This document shows positions 32,822-45,600 of a stretch of DNA of 64,000 nucleotides, in pieces. Origin of the DNA: Dichetophora obliterata (taxonomy: Eukaryota > Arthropoda > Insecta > Diptera > Sciomyzidae); the NCBI GenBank assembly GCA_963920525.1, contig OY986437.1, positions 112,150,715 to 112,214,714 on the forward strand, in the 5' to 3' direction. How positions within the stretch are numbered: position 1 is the stretch's first letter; each line of letters begins with the position of its first letter. A program made the translations under genes and the position numbers. Under the pieces are notes generated by a model, which was not told where the DNA came from, ran no database searches, and saw only the letters and a program-made list of their open reading frames with translations.

Positions 32822-34180
32822 GGACACTACTGCTCAACGTTGTGTGCTTCATATGAATGAAGAGTAGAGTCGTTGTATAGACGGTTCAGGGAAATAACGC
32901 CCAATGAAATAACGCCCAAAATAAAAAATGAAATAAAGCCCAAAACATTATGGGCATAAAAAATGAAATAACGCCCAAAATAAAAAATGAAATAAAGCCC
33001 AAAAAAATGAAATAACGCCCAAACTGAAAATGAAATAAGACCCAAAATATTTTGGGCTTACAAAAATGAAAAAGCGCCCAAAATCAAAAATGAAATAAAG
33101 GCCAAAAAATGAAATAACGCCCAAACCGAAAATAAAATAAGACCCAAAATCTTTTTGGAAAAAAATTGGGAACATTTTACCGGCTCCGCGAAATAACTCC
33201 TAATGAATGAACTCTTAACAGTAAATGAAATAAGTCCTAACGTTGAGAGATGAAATAACTTCTAATTCCTGGTGAAATAAGACCTAAAGAAAAGATGAAA
33301 TAAAACCTGACATTTAGGATAATGGAAAAATGCACACAAAACGAAAAATTAAATAAGGGCCCAAATTCGGTATCTTTTTTTAATATAACATATTGCCCCA
33401 ACACATAAAATATTTGGCCGATAAAATGGTTTTCGATAAACGGAATTTCAAAACCACATTTCGTATAAGGGCAAATCGTTATATCATAAATAAAAAAACT
33501 ATTAGGGCTTTATACGGACATGCCTTTTTTCGTTTTACAGTACTTCTGGATATAATTCTCTTTTTAATAGGCGGCCTTCGGCAGCTGCTAAGGGATTACA
33601 AACCTGAGTAAGTCCAACACCGGCTTCGCTGTCTACAGTACTTCTGAATTGAATTTGAAATTGATCTAACATTTTGATGACAAATAGTTCACATAAAAAA
33701 GAGTTATATCTAAATAATAATGAAGTAACGCCCTAAATAGAAAAATGAAATAACGCCCAAAATAGAAAAATGAAATAATGCCCAATTTCAATGAAATAAA
33801 GCCCAAAATTTTGGGCATTATTTCATTATGAAATCACGCCCAAATTTGAATGAAAAAATGTTGGGCTTTATTTAATTTTTTATTTTGGGCGTTATTTCCC
33901 TGAACCTGTATAGACAAGGTGACGCTAAGGTCTTCTGCGCTTTCAGAACAGTTTTTAAAGATGCTGCCCTTGCAATAGCATGTTCGATTCCAATCGATCT
34001 CTTGGTGATAAGGCCTGCCCGAAAGCCAACAACAATAAAGCTTTTGTTTGTTAAAATCTGGCCATAGAAAGAAACATGATACAACGCAGACTCGTTGAAA
34101 AAGGGACCAACCAAATTATCCTTAACTTTGCTGAGTGGTGTCAAATAAGTCATGGATTGATGCACTTTTATTTCACCCAA
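32822..34180 (-). pseudogene. Unrecognised minus-strand frame split by the Foldback-like element
   Basis: The 33916-34180 segment reads on the minus strand as a low-repeat protein including FFNESALYHVSFYGQILTN and IGIEHAIARAASLKTVLKAQ, ending at LASPCLY. Beyond the insertion the same frame continues as NDSTLHSYEAHNVEQ and a TAG at 32821-32823. The frame therefore stays open on both sides when one copy of the 9-bp duplication is ignored. I do not recognise the family. It could be the last exon of a lost or diverged gene, or part of an older transposon. The upstream end is unknown. Confidence 0.35.
32883..33906. mobile_element. Foldback-like element made of GAAATAACGCCCAAAAT repeats
   Basis: Inverted ends are GGTTCAGGGAAATAACGCCC on both sides, flanked by a perfect 9-bp duplication TGTATAGAC (32874-32882 and 33907-33915). 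Each arm is a run of degenerate tandem units of about 20-25 bp (ATGAAATAACGCCCAAAATA and AAATAAAGCCCAAAA), on the left from 32890 to about 33160 and on the right from 33730 to 33900. The core (33165-33720) holds diverged units and non-repetitive sequence with no transposase. Drosophila Foldback elements, placed with Mutator-like elements, also have long tandem-repeat arms and 9-bp duplications, so this is the best comparison. Confidence 0.8.
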
Positions 34181-35659
34181 ATTTTAACCAGACATTGGCC
34201 AAGCACATAATGCGAAGAACTTAAATTACTAAGGTTAGATTAACATCAGTTAGATGATAAAACCATAAAAAAGCCAGTATACCATTTCACCATACTTTAC
34301 CTTAATATCATAAAGCATATATCATCATACTACTAGAACATCATGAGATCATAAGCTTTTTGGAAATCGCCATTTAGGTGCCAAAATTGGTTTTTTAATA
34401 AAAGATCAAAATAAATTTTATATTTTTTATTTCTAAGTAATGTGCATAACAAATAAATAACAAAATACATTATAATTTAATTTAATTTTACAATTTTTTT
34501 TTACATAATGTATACATATTTTTATACATATAATATGTATACATATTTTTATATACTTATTTTTGAGATCATTCCAGATGATTCAAACTATATTTATATC
34601 TATTCATTCCATATATATTTTACAAATTTCATTTTGAAAATTGAAGTAAATAGAGTTATTTATTCAACAATTAGGTAAGATTTACATCACATAAGGATAT
34701 CATAAATAATTTAATATATTTGTACAGCTTTCTTTAAATATAGGTGCTTTTAAATTGAATTATGGAACTTCGTTTATTTTGATTTTAAATACTTAAGCTA
34801 CTTACAAACAATTTGACTTTAATGACCAAATTTTAATGAATTTGACATTTATAAGTCCTATTTAAATCAATTATACCCGAATTAAATAGAGAGCAATAAC
34901 GTCCTCAAGAATCTGTTTGATACTGATTAGGAAATTAAATTTGTTGAATTTGGAAAGGAAATAAGAGCCGAACTTTTTTACAAATATTTGTTCACAATTT
35001 ACTTTGATTACTTCATATAAGTTTGCGAGTTTTACTTGGTTATTAAATCTTTGTTATTCTATATTGTAGCAAGAAAAATGATTAAACTTTAATTAGTCTT
35101 GAGCCAATTAAATTTCCTGCAGAATGTCAGCCTTTATACGATTACTGATTTAAGTTATATTTAAATTAATTTTAAAAAAATTCGCTCTACATTTTCGAGT
35201 ACACTTCAAGTTTGGGAAACACATAAGTGAGGCAAACAATATTTTAAAAATTTAGGAACACATTGAATTATTTGTACAGTTTTTCAAAAAAAAGTATCGG
35301 TTACGTCCTCATCAGTATCAAACAAATTGTTAAAATCAAAAATATTTAATTGCATAAGCTCAATAGGGTAATCCACGAACTTGTTGCATCGTTGCAAATG
35401 TGTTTCTGCAAGGGTAGATTTTTGTGAGCACACACCTTTAATATTATGATGTTGCAAGTGCTTTACACCAGCTGTGTTTCTGTTTACATTTTTTTAATCA
35501 TCCGTTTGTGAAAAGTTTTTTTTTATAGTTGAATGCAATATTTTACGAGTAAATAAAATGACATTTTCCCTTTTAATTTTCTTTTTTAAAACTGCCTACA
35601 TTTCTTTACCCTTTTTTTATTTAAAAATGCAACTTTTTTCCACTTAAAATATAAGCAAT
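34181..35659. other. AT-rich intergenic stretch
   Basis: The sequence is strongly AT-rich. I see no gene, RNA or paired repeat in it. Confidence 0.4.
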
Positions 35660-35918
35660 AGGGGTATTCACGATTCAGTGCACTTACCTGTGCAGTTAAG
35701 GACTTGTGCAGTTGTGCAGTTAGGTTTTCGTGAACACACCACCATCACTATTTTAAAGCTATCAACATTTTTCACAAGTGCACAACTGCTCAAGTCCTCA
35801 AGTTTAAGACAATAGTAGAAAAGCACTTGTGCAGATTTTTGACATGCGTACATTTTATTTTGTAAAGTGCACAAGTCCTCAACTGCACAGGCAAGTGCAC
35901 TGAATCGTGAATACCCCT
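35660..35918. mobile_element. MITE family B, copy 2
   Basis: This is a 259-bp relative of the element at 21016-21290 with the same ends (AGGGGTATTCACGATTCAGT). It shares the interior block TAGGTTTTCGTGAACACACC. No clear duplication surrounds it beyond AAT. Minus-strand frames over it arise from the repeat and are not genes. Confidence 0.8.
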
Positions 35919-38900
35919 AATGAAAATAGCAGCTGTTTTCAGCGGTATTCCAAAAGTATCCGTGGTGGTGTTCAATGCAAAATGAAAGCATTTATTCACA
36001 ATAGCGTCATGCAATATTATTGGATTTTCTAATGCAATAGCCTTTTTTTATAGCAAATGCATGAATGTAGCAAATGCATATCAATGCTTTTTTTTTAAAA
36101 GCAGCTAGTTATGTATTTTGCAACGATGCAACAAGAACGGTAAATACCGGTATTGTCTATTTCAGGAGCGTAATTGCTCTGTATCAAATAAGGGTAATTT
36201 ATATTACATTTTTTTTAACTAACCATTTCTGTAAAATTTTATCATAAATGTAAATTTTTTTATTTGATCGAATAACTCGATATAGAAAAACTGCATCGCA
36301 GAGTCAACTGTGTGAACTCTTCAGATGTTAAATTGGCTACTTTATCCTTTACATAAACTACAAGGTAAATTTAGGCATTTTTAAAAAATGTTTTATATTT
36401 TTTTAAATTATTTATACAACTATTATTTTTAATATATATTAAATTATTTTTTGTTAATAAATAATAATAGTACTTTTTAAAAACAAAAATTAATATATAT
36501 AATTAAAATTAGATAATTATTTGCACCTCAAATACATTCAGGTTTTCATAAATTTTAAATCAGTCTTCTCATCTTATTATACCAAATGAGTATTCCAATT
36601 GCTAAGGATTTTTGAAGCTGTTCATACAACTACTTTATTAGAAAAAAGAAATACATTTACAATTTTTTGCCAAAAAAAATGATGGCGTGCTGAAAAAAAC
36701 TAATAATGCATTCGTGTTAAGCGTTTTGAAGAAACACTTTTCAGACCTTTTGCATTCTTAATGTTTTGGATAGTTGTTCTGTGGTATAGTTTGAGCTGTG
36801 TCTATATGATTAGCGTTTATGGGAAACGAAAAGTAAAATTTAAAAGATTCGTATAATTTAAGTATACTAGAAGCAACTGCCTCTAGTGATAACCATTGTG
36901 TTTGCGATGTATGAATTAATTTTGTAATCATATAATATGCTTTTAGAAAAAAGTACCACCTTTACAAAAATTTGATAAATGAATTACTAGTTTACACATA
37001 AGTTTTGCTTTTTGTGGCACACTCTTTGTTTGCATTTTGGTTAAAATAAGTTGAAATTATTTATTACAAAAATTGAATAAAAACCAAACTTACATCCTAT
37101 AAGAAGTGACTTCATAAATTGACTGGAAATTTTACATATTATCATATGAAATCAAAAAAGCCGTAAGTTAGAAAAAATTCAAAATAGACTTTTTGATGGA
37201 TTATGATGCACCGTATCAAAATACAAATACAAGCCTATTTTGAGATTTCGTTATGACATTTATACAAACAAAAAAATTCAATTTCCCCATAGAAGTAAGA
37301 TATAAGGAAGCGCTGTAGTTGAACAGAAACGAAGTATTTTTTTTTGTGTCAGTTCACACAAACAGACACATTCAAACAGGGCCGCATTCGAGTTTATTGT
37401 AAAGAAAGGTGTAAACTGCTATTCTCAAATGCATCTTTATTATTATATTTTTATTGTATTTCCACTCCACCCTTGAAGTATACAATTTGGTGCATTACCG
37501 ATTTTTTTGGGTGTTCGGTTCCCCTATAGGCCTTTTTCAACCGTAAACAAACATATTAGTAAAAGGTAACAAAAGATGTGAATTCTAAACAACATTAAAA
37601 TTATTTAAAACAATTTGATAAAAATTCATTTAAATTTAAAACGCATGCATGAAGTTATATAATATGTAATAATTTCAAATAATTAAAGTTTTTTCTAAAT
37701 GACCTTGTTATTTATTATGTTGATTTTATATGATTTAAATACAAATTCTAAATGTTTGAAAGTTTAAATCATACTTGATTTTAAATACAAATTCTAGTTG
37801 TTTGATAGTTTAAAATCGTTTATTGAGCTTTAGGTCAAAGTTAGAACAATTAATTGTTCTAACGAATCTTTCCAAAGAAACAACAACAATTTTTTTTCAA
37901 TATGAAAAGGAAAAAAGCACTAGCTGATTTGAGTGCAATTTCGGACCAGCTTAAGGCTTCATCAGAAATCTTTGTGATACAGAGGCGATGAGATTTTAAG
38001 TGTCAATTTCTCAGTTTTTCTCCCATCTCAAATTTTCACATTTGTTGTTGTATTGTTGCTTACCTTAGTCTTTATGCTTATGTTATTGTTATGGAGTCCA
38101 ACATTCTGTTGGAAGTCTTCCAGTAACATTATTTTATTCATTTATTATTTTATTAACATTATTTTGTGCGATATCTCATTCTTTATTTTGGGCTTTATTC
38201 GACACACTTCATATTTTGCACTGAATTTGGAAACTTTCTTGAATTTTATCTAATAAGTCATAAGAGACCGACATTTTATTTTTGCTTATTAAGACTAAGG
38301 AGGCCCAAATACGTTTAATAAAAATAAGAAAAAAATATCAACGCGTGGGCCGTAAACTGCACTTATGGCGATATTTGTAATATAATAAAAAAGGGCGCCC
38401 TGAAAATGAATGTCACCTTTAGAAATTGAATGCGCCCTTGGCATGGTATTTAAGGTTTGACATAAGCTCAATCGGGAAATGGCGCGAAATATGCTGGCTA
38501 AATATACACAATTTTCTTATATTTCTGGTAAGAAATGTATTCATTTTTTATTGAAATTCACTTTTCACTAATCCCTTTTATATAGATAACAATATTTCTT
38601 TTAAAAATTTGTTCTAATTTGAATACACTTACCTGTGAAAGGAAATCAGCTTATTGTGAAGATACTGCTGACTTTCACAATTGTTAACTATACAAGGCAT
38701 TTTTAATATTTTCTTTTTTATTTAAAGACTTTAATTCAATAATTTAGAGCGATGACAATCACTCTTATATACAAATTTTTTAATAAATTTTCAGTAGTTG
38801 GCGAATAGTTGGCGGTGTTTACGTGTTCGATTTACGATGTGCCAAAAAATGATTGCTCAAAATCAGAGATGTACTTCCTCACACAGACACTGTGTGTGAG

Positions 38901-39006
38901 CTAAACACCACTTCCTTATCTCTTTATTCTATGAATTTCTCACCTTTCGGTTACCCGCTACTTAAAGTATTGCTTTAAGAAAACGCTGGCTTATAACATA
39001 TACAAA
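35919..39006. other. AT-rich region with no supportable gene
   Basis: A short direct repeat around AAATACAAATTCTA occurs at about 37738 and 37785, followed each time by TTTGAnAGTTTAAA. Small frames (37344, 38053) are low-complexity. I see nothing else to annotate in this 3-kb stretch. Confidence 0.4.
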
Positions 39007-39282
39007 ATTATATATGAAGGGCTCATGCAAGAACATGATAAGCCACATAAAAAATATTTGAAATAATCGACTCTAAAGTTTGTTTAAAAAACATGTATTT
39101 TTGTATGAAGAAATTCAATTGAACTCGGAAGCTTTTACAAATAGGTTAGAAAATTAATAAGCAATAGCCAAAATCTCTTCAGTGGTCGTTGGTAATGCAT
39201 TGAGTAATGTATTCAGCCTAAAAATTTAATTTTGTGGGTCTGTGGCTTATCACGTTATTGCAATAAGCCCTTCATATATAAT
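39007..39282. mobile_element. 276-bp MITE with ATTATATATGAAGGGCT ends
   Basis: Inverted ends of about 41 bp share ATTATATATGAAGGGCT and ATGATAAGCCACA or GTGATAAGCCACA. Start and end sit in TATATA, so a TA duplication is possible but cannot be proved. No coding sequence is seen. Confidence 0.65.
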
Positions 39283-40164
39283 TATTGCAAAATATGCCGG
39301 ATTTTGTACCGGGTTTTAGCCGGCGCACAGTAGTTCGACCCCTTACAAAAGATGGACAAAAATAGAAGGACTAAAATGCCAATCTTTATGAAATTTGGCA
39401 TTTTAGTTCATTTAGTGTTACTGATTTCAAAAATGAAATCAGATTTAATGCAAAGCTTTTACTTTTTTCTGGCTGGCAAAATCTTCTTTACCTTACCCTC
39501 CCAGTGGGTGCCAGCTTGTGAAGTGTACTCATAAAAGTCACTATTACCTGCAAGCAAACCAACATAAATATTTTCCCACATTCCAAATTTTGGGTAAACA
39601 ACAAATGTAGACCACCAACTAAAAAACAATATCTTGAAATTTTCCGTTCAATTGTCAAAGTAAGCAAAATTCTATAAAATAAAACAAATGCAATAAAAAT
39701 GCAATAAAGCTCTTTACGCTTGTGCCGCTATAAGTCGCACAAGCATAAGCGCGGCAGCGCAAGTCTTATTTTCTCACGCTATGCATGAAATAACAACCGT
39801 CACAACAACAACAACAAGCGACACCGATAAAGTCAAGGTTAACATCCCAGTGTACTAATTTTTGTTGTTTCTCAGTTAAAGAAAAGTTATAATATTTTTC
39901 ATTGGCGGTCAAACTAATATTTTTAATTTGTAGGAGGAGTTATGGAAATAGTGGTAAGTTAGTTTTAAGAAAAATACTGGCAATTTTATTTTATACGCTA
40001 CAATTTTGAACAATAAAATCAGATTTTAAGTTGAATCAAATGCGGAAATTAGCCAATTCTTTAATCTCAAAAACAAAGCGGCGCTTAGCCATCCTAATTA
40101 ATGCGCTGTACGCTATAAATACCAAAGGTTATTTTCGACAGACTCGAGAATAATCCTTCGAACT
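39283..40164. other. Intergenic stretch with a GC-rich hairpin
   Basis: No gene is supported. Around 39716-39770, GCTTGTGCCGCTATAAG and its partial inverse repeats (GCACAAGCATAAGCGCGGCAGCG) form an imperfect hairpin of unknown role. Confidence 0.35.
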
Positions 40165-40958
40165 TATTTTCTTTAAATAAATAATAAACACCTTACACAG
40201 GTAATAGCTGCTACAGTATTCTTATATTTTAAAACGGCGGTAAGCAGAGGGAGGAGTTCTTCATAATGTATTCTGGCTTTCAATAGCCTTAGTACGGCCT
40301 GGTAAGAATCCCTCCCATCGGATAGGGGATGGGCTGAATCAAAGTGTAATGCGACCCGTGCTGAGGACTGACCAGGCTGGAGGCCCATGTAACAAAGTTC
40401 AGTCTCTGGCGGAGCCTCTCTGATACCTGGCCGCCTCAGAGAGTAACTGTGGCCTTACCGCGGCATTGGGGTTAGGCTTCGGTCGACATCTTTTCCCCAT
40501 CTCTAATTTTGACCACTCTATTGACCGAATCTTGGGTTGGATCAGGGCTGCACACGAAGATATTTTGATCAGTGAATACGGTACCGATCCCGCTAGAGGA
40601 AGGTCTTAGAGCCTTTCGGTTTAACTCTCTTCGTCTCGATGGGGTGGGGGTGGTCGTACAAACAAGATGAGTACAACCAAACAAACAATAATATATACAG
40701 ACGGGCAGTCTTTAAATACCAACAAGTTACAAATTCCTACAGCTACACCAGACACGCGGTCTTTAAACGTTACACATGGCCTGTAGGCCGTTGGCAGTCT
40801 CTATATGCTCAATCAGCGATAGATGCTGGTGTAGTGGCCAAGAAGAATGGCACCAATGAAAGGAGCAAGAAGGTTTCGGCTAAAAGAACGCCTCCCACCA
40901 AGAGGACGGGTAATGTTGCTCGGAAAGAAGCGTTGAGAATACGGGATCGCATTGCGCG

Positions 40959-41626
40959 AGTTACGAATCAATATAATATTACAGGAAATTTTTTCAAAAC
41001 ATAAAATTAAAAATACAAAATAAACAATAAACAACAATAAATTAGAATCTTTATTGCCTCACAATAACAAACAAGATGTAACATGATATTATAAAAACCC
41101 AAATTATATCACACCAAACTCAGTAATTACTTAACTCTCAATATTTCATTCACAAATTGCTAAACACTTGTTACACAAAAAAATCGCATTGCACATTGCT
41201 GCACTCAAAAATCAAATTACTTCACTTTTATTACAAAAGATATTTGTCAGTTTGTAAAATATCATGTTAAATTTTCAGTTTCACCCAAAGAGCCACTTAA
41301 ATGTTTTTCAATTCAGCAATTGTAGTTTAACCCAAATAACCACTTAAATGTTTTGATAATTTGTAAATGTTTTGATAATTTGTAAATGTTTTGAAATCTT
41401 CGCTGCAATGAGAAAGCAACGAAGAAAGGAAAATCAAAACAATATGTTTATATTTGTATATGTATGAGTAAATTTATTCAAATTTTTTTAAGTAACAAGC
41501 ATTCTGTTAGTCTTAAGAAAAATGACTTGCATTCCAGATCATGAATAAAGAAGTTTGTTTCAATAAATTTAACATATAATTTGTTTTACTAAAAACGGAC
41601 TCTAAAGAATAAAGTAGAACATAACT
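40959..41626 (+). repeat. LTR-like block A flanked by CGCG
   Basis: This 668-bp block begins AGTTACG and ends AACATAACT, so its ends are inverted AGTTA/TAACT as in several errantivirus LTRs. CGCG lies directly on both sides (40955-40958 and 41627-41630). Internally there are direct repeats of CCACTTAAATGTTTTGATAA. It has no coding frame, which suggests a solo LTR. The assignment rests on ends and duplication only. Confidence 0.5.
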
Positions 41627-41630
41627 CGCG

Positions 41631-42220
41631 AGTTACGTCAGTTACGCAACCAACCCCATCTTAGGTTACATTAGTTGAACAACCAACCCCATCTAAGGTT
41701 ACATTAGTTGCACAACCAACTTTGTTTACATACAAAGTGTAAATATTCATATTACACAGCATTTAATAAACCATATTTCATATTGCATCAACTTCAATAA
41801 GTCGTGACATACATTTGTCTACCCGAAAAATGCATGTCGACGATCCATCAAACTCGAATTACACAACACTTCACTAACCCATATTTATGGATTGCCTAAG
41901 AACTCTTGCCCAACTCAAGTAAAAAAATATCAAATTACATTCTGTTCGATGGATTGCGACAAGCATTGGTAAACAAAATGACGAAAAGAAGAGAAAAAGA
42001 GCTATATAAGCATTTTGTAAACCATTTATTGGAAAGTATAAGTGTTGGAGAAATTTTAAGATTAGAAAACATAAACATTAAGAAGATTTAACCAGTATCA
42101 TTAAGAAAATATTGTAAGCAACAAATGTTCTTTAGAATTAAGAGAAAGTCAGTCTTTTTTCAAAGTTCAATAAAGTAGGTTCAAAAAATTAAAGTTGGCT
42201 TTCCTTAAATAAACATAACT
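41631..42220 (+). repeat. LTR-like block B flanked by CGCG
   Basis: A second block with AGTTACG at the start and AACATAACT at the end is 590 bp long and again flanked by CGCG (41627-41630 and 42221-42224). It starts with about 30-bp tandem units (CAACCAACCCCATCT and GGTTACATTAGTTG). It contains a TATA-like GCTATATAAGC near 42000 and AATAAA at about 42169, which fits an LTR promoter and polyadenylation signal. Apart from the ends it does not resemble block A. Confidence 0.55.
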
Positions 42221-42618
42221 CGCGTCCCTGAAGTATACTCTGCTCCTCAGACAATCCCGGAGACGACCACATTGAGAAATCACGGTCTGCCAACAGCGAA
42301 CTGGAAAGTGACACGGGTTGAAGAGCCAAAGGGGGACTTTAGATCGCAAATTTTTGTTATCAATCAATAATCCCTTGCCTTCTTGTCATCCAAACGGTTC
42401 GTGGTAGGTTGGATTGCTATCGATCCAAATGGCAATCACTAAGGATCTAGAAGAAAGATGAAGCACCAGAACCTGAGGGCGAAAGCTCAATGATGGAACT
42501 GGCGCAGACCTTTGGGTTGTCCTCCTTTGAGGATGATCACCTAAAATCGGACGATGAGTCCGACACGACAGTAGTGGACGTTAAAATTACTGCTAACAGC
42601 CTAGTTGCTGAGAGTAGT

Positions 42619-45600
42619 TAAATTAAACTCCATCACTCGAAGTCTGCGTCCGCGAGCCTAAGCCCCTCCGTCTATCTCAGGATGGAGATGGCATCGTCCT
42701 GATCCAAGAGGCGTGGGTAGTCTGCTGCCTAGTATGCGGACTCAGAACTCCAAAATGCACGCTAGTGTATACACAATCACAAGGTAAAACAAGAGTGTGT
42801 ATTGTAATCAAAACAAATTTAAGTGCATTTACTCTCTCTAATTTCAGTAAGGAACCTCTCTAATAAGGACACCGTGGCCATAAGCGTCCAGATGGGCCAA
42901 AGCAGCTTGTGGCTCATCTCAGCATATCTCGCGCATGATTACGAAGTCCTCCCTTATGACAACATGGTAAAACTGGTCTCCACTTTAGCATTGGAATCAA
43001 AAGACCTCATCATAGGGTGCGATACCAATGCTCATCACGTGATCTGGGGAAGTTTAGACACCAACGAAAGCAACAAATGTAAGGGCGGGTCTCTTTTTGA
43101 CTTCATCCTTAATACCAATCTAAACCAAACACCAAATGTAGGTAATGAACCGATCTTCATAATTAGTATAAGGCAGGAAGTTTTAGATATTACCCTTGCT
43201 TCCGACCATATATCTAATAGAATAAGGAATTGGAGAGCTTCACAGGAAACTCCTTTTCAGACCATAGATATATTCTCTTTAATGTTTATGATTTTGCTAC
43301 AGAACCCAGCAGCTTTCGCAACCTCAAACAAGTTAACTCGGATCTTTACTTAGACAAGTTAAAAATAGATCTCCCAACTGGACCATTGAGTCGTCCATCC
43401 TGTAAGCAATCTCTAGACCACCTAGTTAATAGTCTCCAAAATTCCATTAATAAAGCTCTTGATACCGCTTTTCCGCAAAAAACACCAAAAGGCATCCTCG
43501 TGGAACAAAGGAATCGAGGTCGAGGTGTTCTGTAATAAGTCTAGAAAACTCTTCTAAAAGGCAAAGGCCTCTAGATCCACAGATTTGTGGACGAACTATA
43601 AAGATGCTCTAAAAGAATACAAGAATGAATGAAAGCAACGGTTCTCTCTAATTGAAGCTTCATGACAAAGAAAGATGGTACTTGGACCTCCAACAGTGCG
43701 AAATCTCTGAATGTTTAGGCTGAAACCCACTTTCCGGGATGTGCAGAGATATGTAATGCTCCAATTCAGGAAGATCAGTTACCATCTGTGAAAACTACAC
43801 ACACAAACAAAGCTCGAATGGGCAATCAATAGCTTCAAACCATTTAAGTCACCAGGACCTGATGGTATAGCTCCCATTGAAATTCAGAAGTCGTACGGCA
43901 TTATTAAGGAGCACCTTTTTGGCAAACCCAAAAAATCTACGACCAATTAGTCTTTCATCTTTTCTTCTAAAAATCCACGAGAGATTAATTGACATTCACT
44001 TGAGATTTAAAATAGAAAAAAAGCCATTGTCAATAGTACAACATGCTTACACTAAAGGAAAATTCGTGGAAACAGCTCTACTCCATAGTCTACATACATC
44101 ATTGAAATATCGCTTCATCAGAGGGAGTATACTATGATAGCTTTTATTGATATAGAAGGAGCCTTTAATAACGTCGAAGCAAGATTTGGCAGGATTATAA
44201 CTGCAAAATTTGGTGCGGCATCCACGTTAAGATATGTACTAACGGACACCCCTCAGGGAGGAGTTCTTTCGCCTCTACTCTCAAAAGTTAGCAGTACATG
44301 AAAAGTTAGTCAAACTGAAACAAGAGGTGTGCAGGGTAATAGCTTATGCAGATGACATTGCTATTGTTATCTCTGGAAAATACATATCTACTCTTGCAGA
44401 CATTATGCAAAACTACCTAAATACTCTAGTCAACTGGGCTATCAGCTGTGGGCTCAGCGTTAACCCAAATAAAACTGAGTTAGTGGTTTTCACCAGAAAA
44501 CACAATTTACCTCCAGTTAGTCCTTCCAAACTGGAAAACACAAGACTTAGTTTCTGAGATCAAACAAAATACCTGGGCCTTATACTGGATAGGAAACTAA
44601 ACTGGAAGCAAAATCTGCTCGAGAGACCCAAAAAAGCTAATATTGCCCTGTACTAATGTAAAAAGGCGGTAGGTAGCAAATGGGGTTTACAACCAAGTGT
44701 TACTGGCTATATACAGCAGTTGTAAGGCCAATCTTGCTACATGGTACTATTGCCTGGTGGAATGCACTCGAAAAACAGAATCAACTTCTCGGTAAACTTC
44801 AAAGATCACCGGATCCCGGTGCATCAGTGGAGCCCTAAGACAGATGCATTAGACATAATACTTCATCTTACACCATTTAACATCCTAGCTAAACAACTGT
44901 TACCGCTAACACAGTCATCAGCTTAAAGCCATCAGCGGAAAGAAGGTACTTAGTGTACCAGTGGAAAGAAAGTACAAAAGGACATTCTTGCATTAGAAAA
45001 TTTCTTCCTCCTATACCTAGGTCCATCGATTATATCACACAAAAACTATCCTTTGAAAGGAAGTTCGATGTATCCATCCGGGTGGGAACTGGGAAACATT
45101 TCACCTAACAATGCCATTGAGATCTTTACTGACGGATCAAAACTAGATGACAGAGTGGGTGGATGAGTCTACTCTGAATCACTAAACATTAATATAGCCT
45201 TCAGACTCCCTGGTCATTGCAGTGTATTTCAAGCTGAAATCGGTGCTACACATGAATCGTTATCTTGGCTTCAGGTAAATAAGGTATCTTCCATGGATAT
45301 TTGCATACTATCCGATAATCAAGCCGCTTTGAAAGCCATAGGTACTGTTGAAATAACATCTGAAACAGTTATCATCTGCCGCAGATCTCAAAATGAGATG
45401 AAAATTAGCTCAGAATCCTTCTATGCTGGATTCCTTGTCATAGGGATTTTCTAGTTAACTGCAAGGCAGACAGATGGTCAGCAGATAAGACGTTTAATAT
45501 AACGCGGCAAATCTGGCCCAAACTTACCCTCAAGCGTTCAAAAGAACTAATTTTTCTTAATAGAAACCACATCAGTATCATGGTAGGGGTCCTTACAGGG

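Larger units (their letters stand above)
40667..42618 (+). pseudogene. LOA ORF1 (gag-like), interrupted
   Basis: The likely start is the Met at 40667 (MSTTKQTIIYTDGQ). A TAG at about 40784 and a shift follow, after which AQSAIDAGVVAKKNGTNERS and the basic KRTPPTKRTGNVARKEALRI read to 40958. After the inserted LTRs the C-terminal part resumes at 42225 with VYSAPQTIPETTTLRNHGLP and VTRVEEPKGDFRSQIFVIN. It ends with an acidic tail, SSFEDDHLKSDDESDTTVV, and a TAA near 42618. It is not functional. Confidence 0.6.

Noticed and set aside
33400..33611. Plus-strand frame inside the Foldback-like core as a transposase
   Set aside because: Only 72 codons, no catalytic motif, and composition dominated by the repeat units.
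33970..34010. GTTCGATTCC as a tRNA T-loop
   Set aside because: No acceptor stem, D-arm or anticodon arm can be folded around it.
35668..36014. Cys-rich minus-strand frames
   Set aside because: They lie mainly within the MITE at 35660-35918 and come from its repeat.
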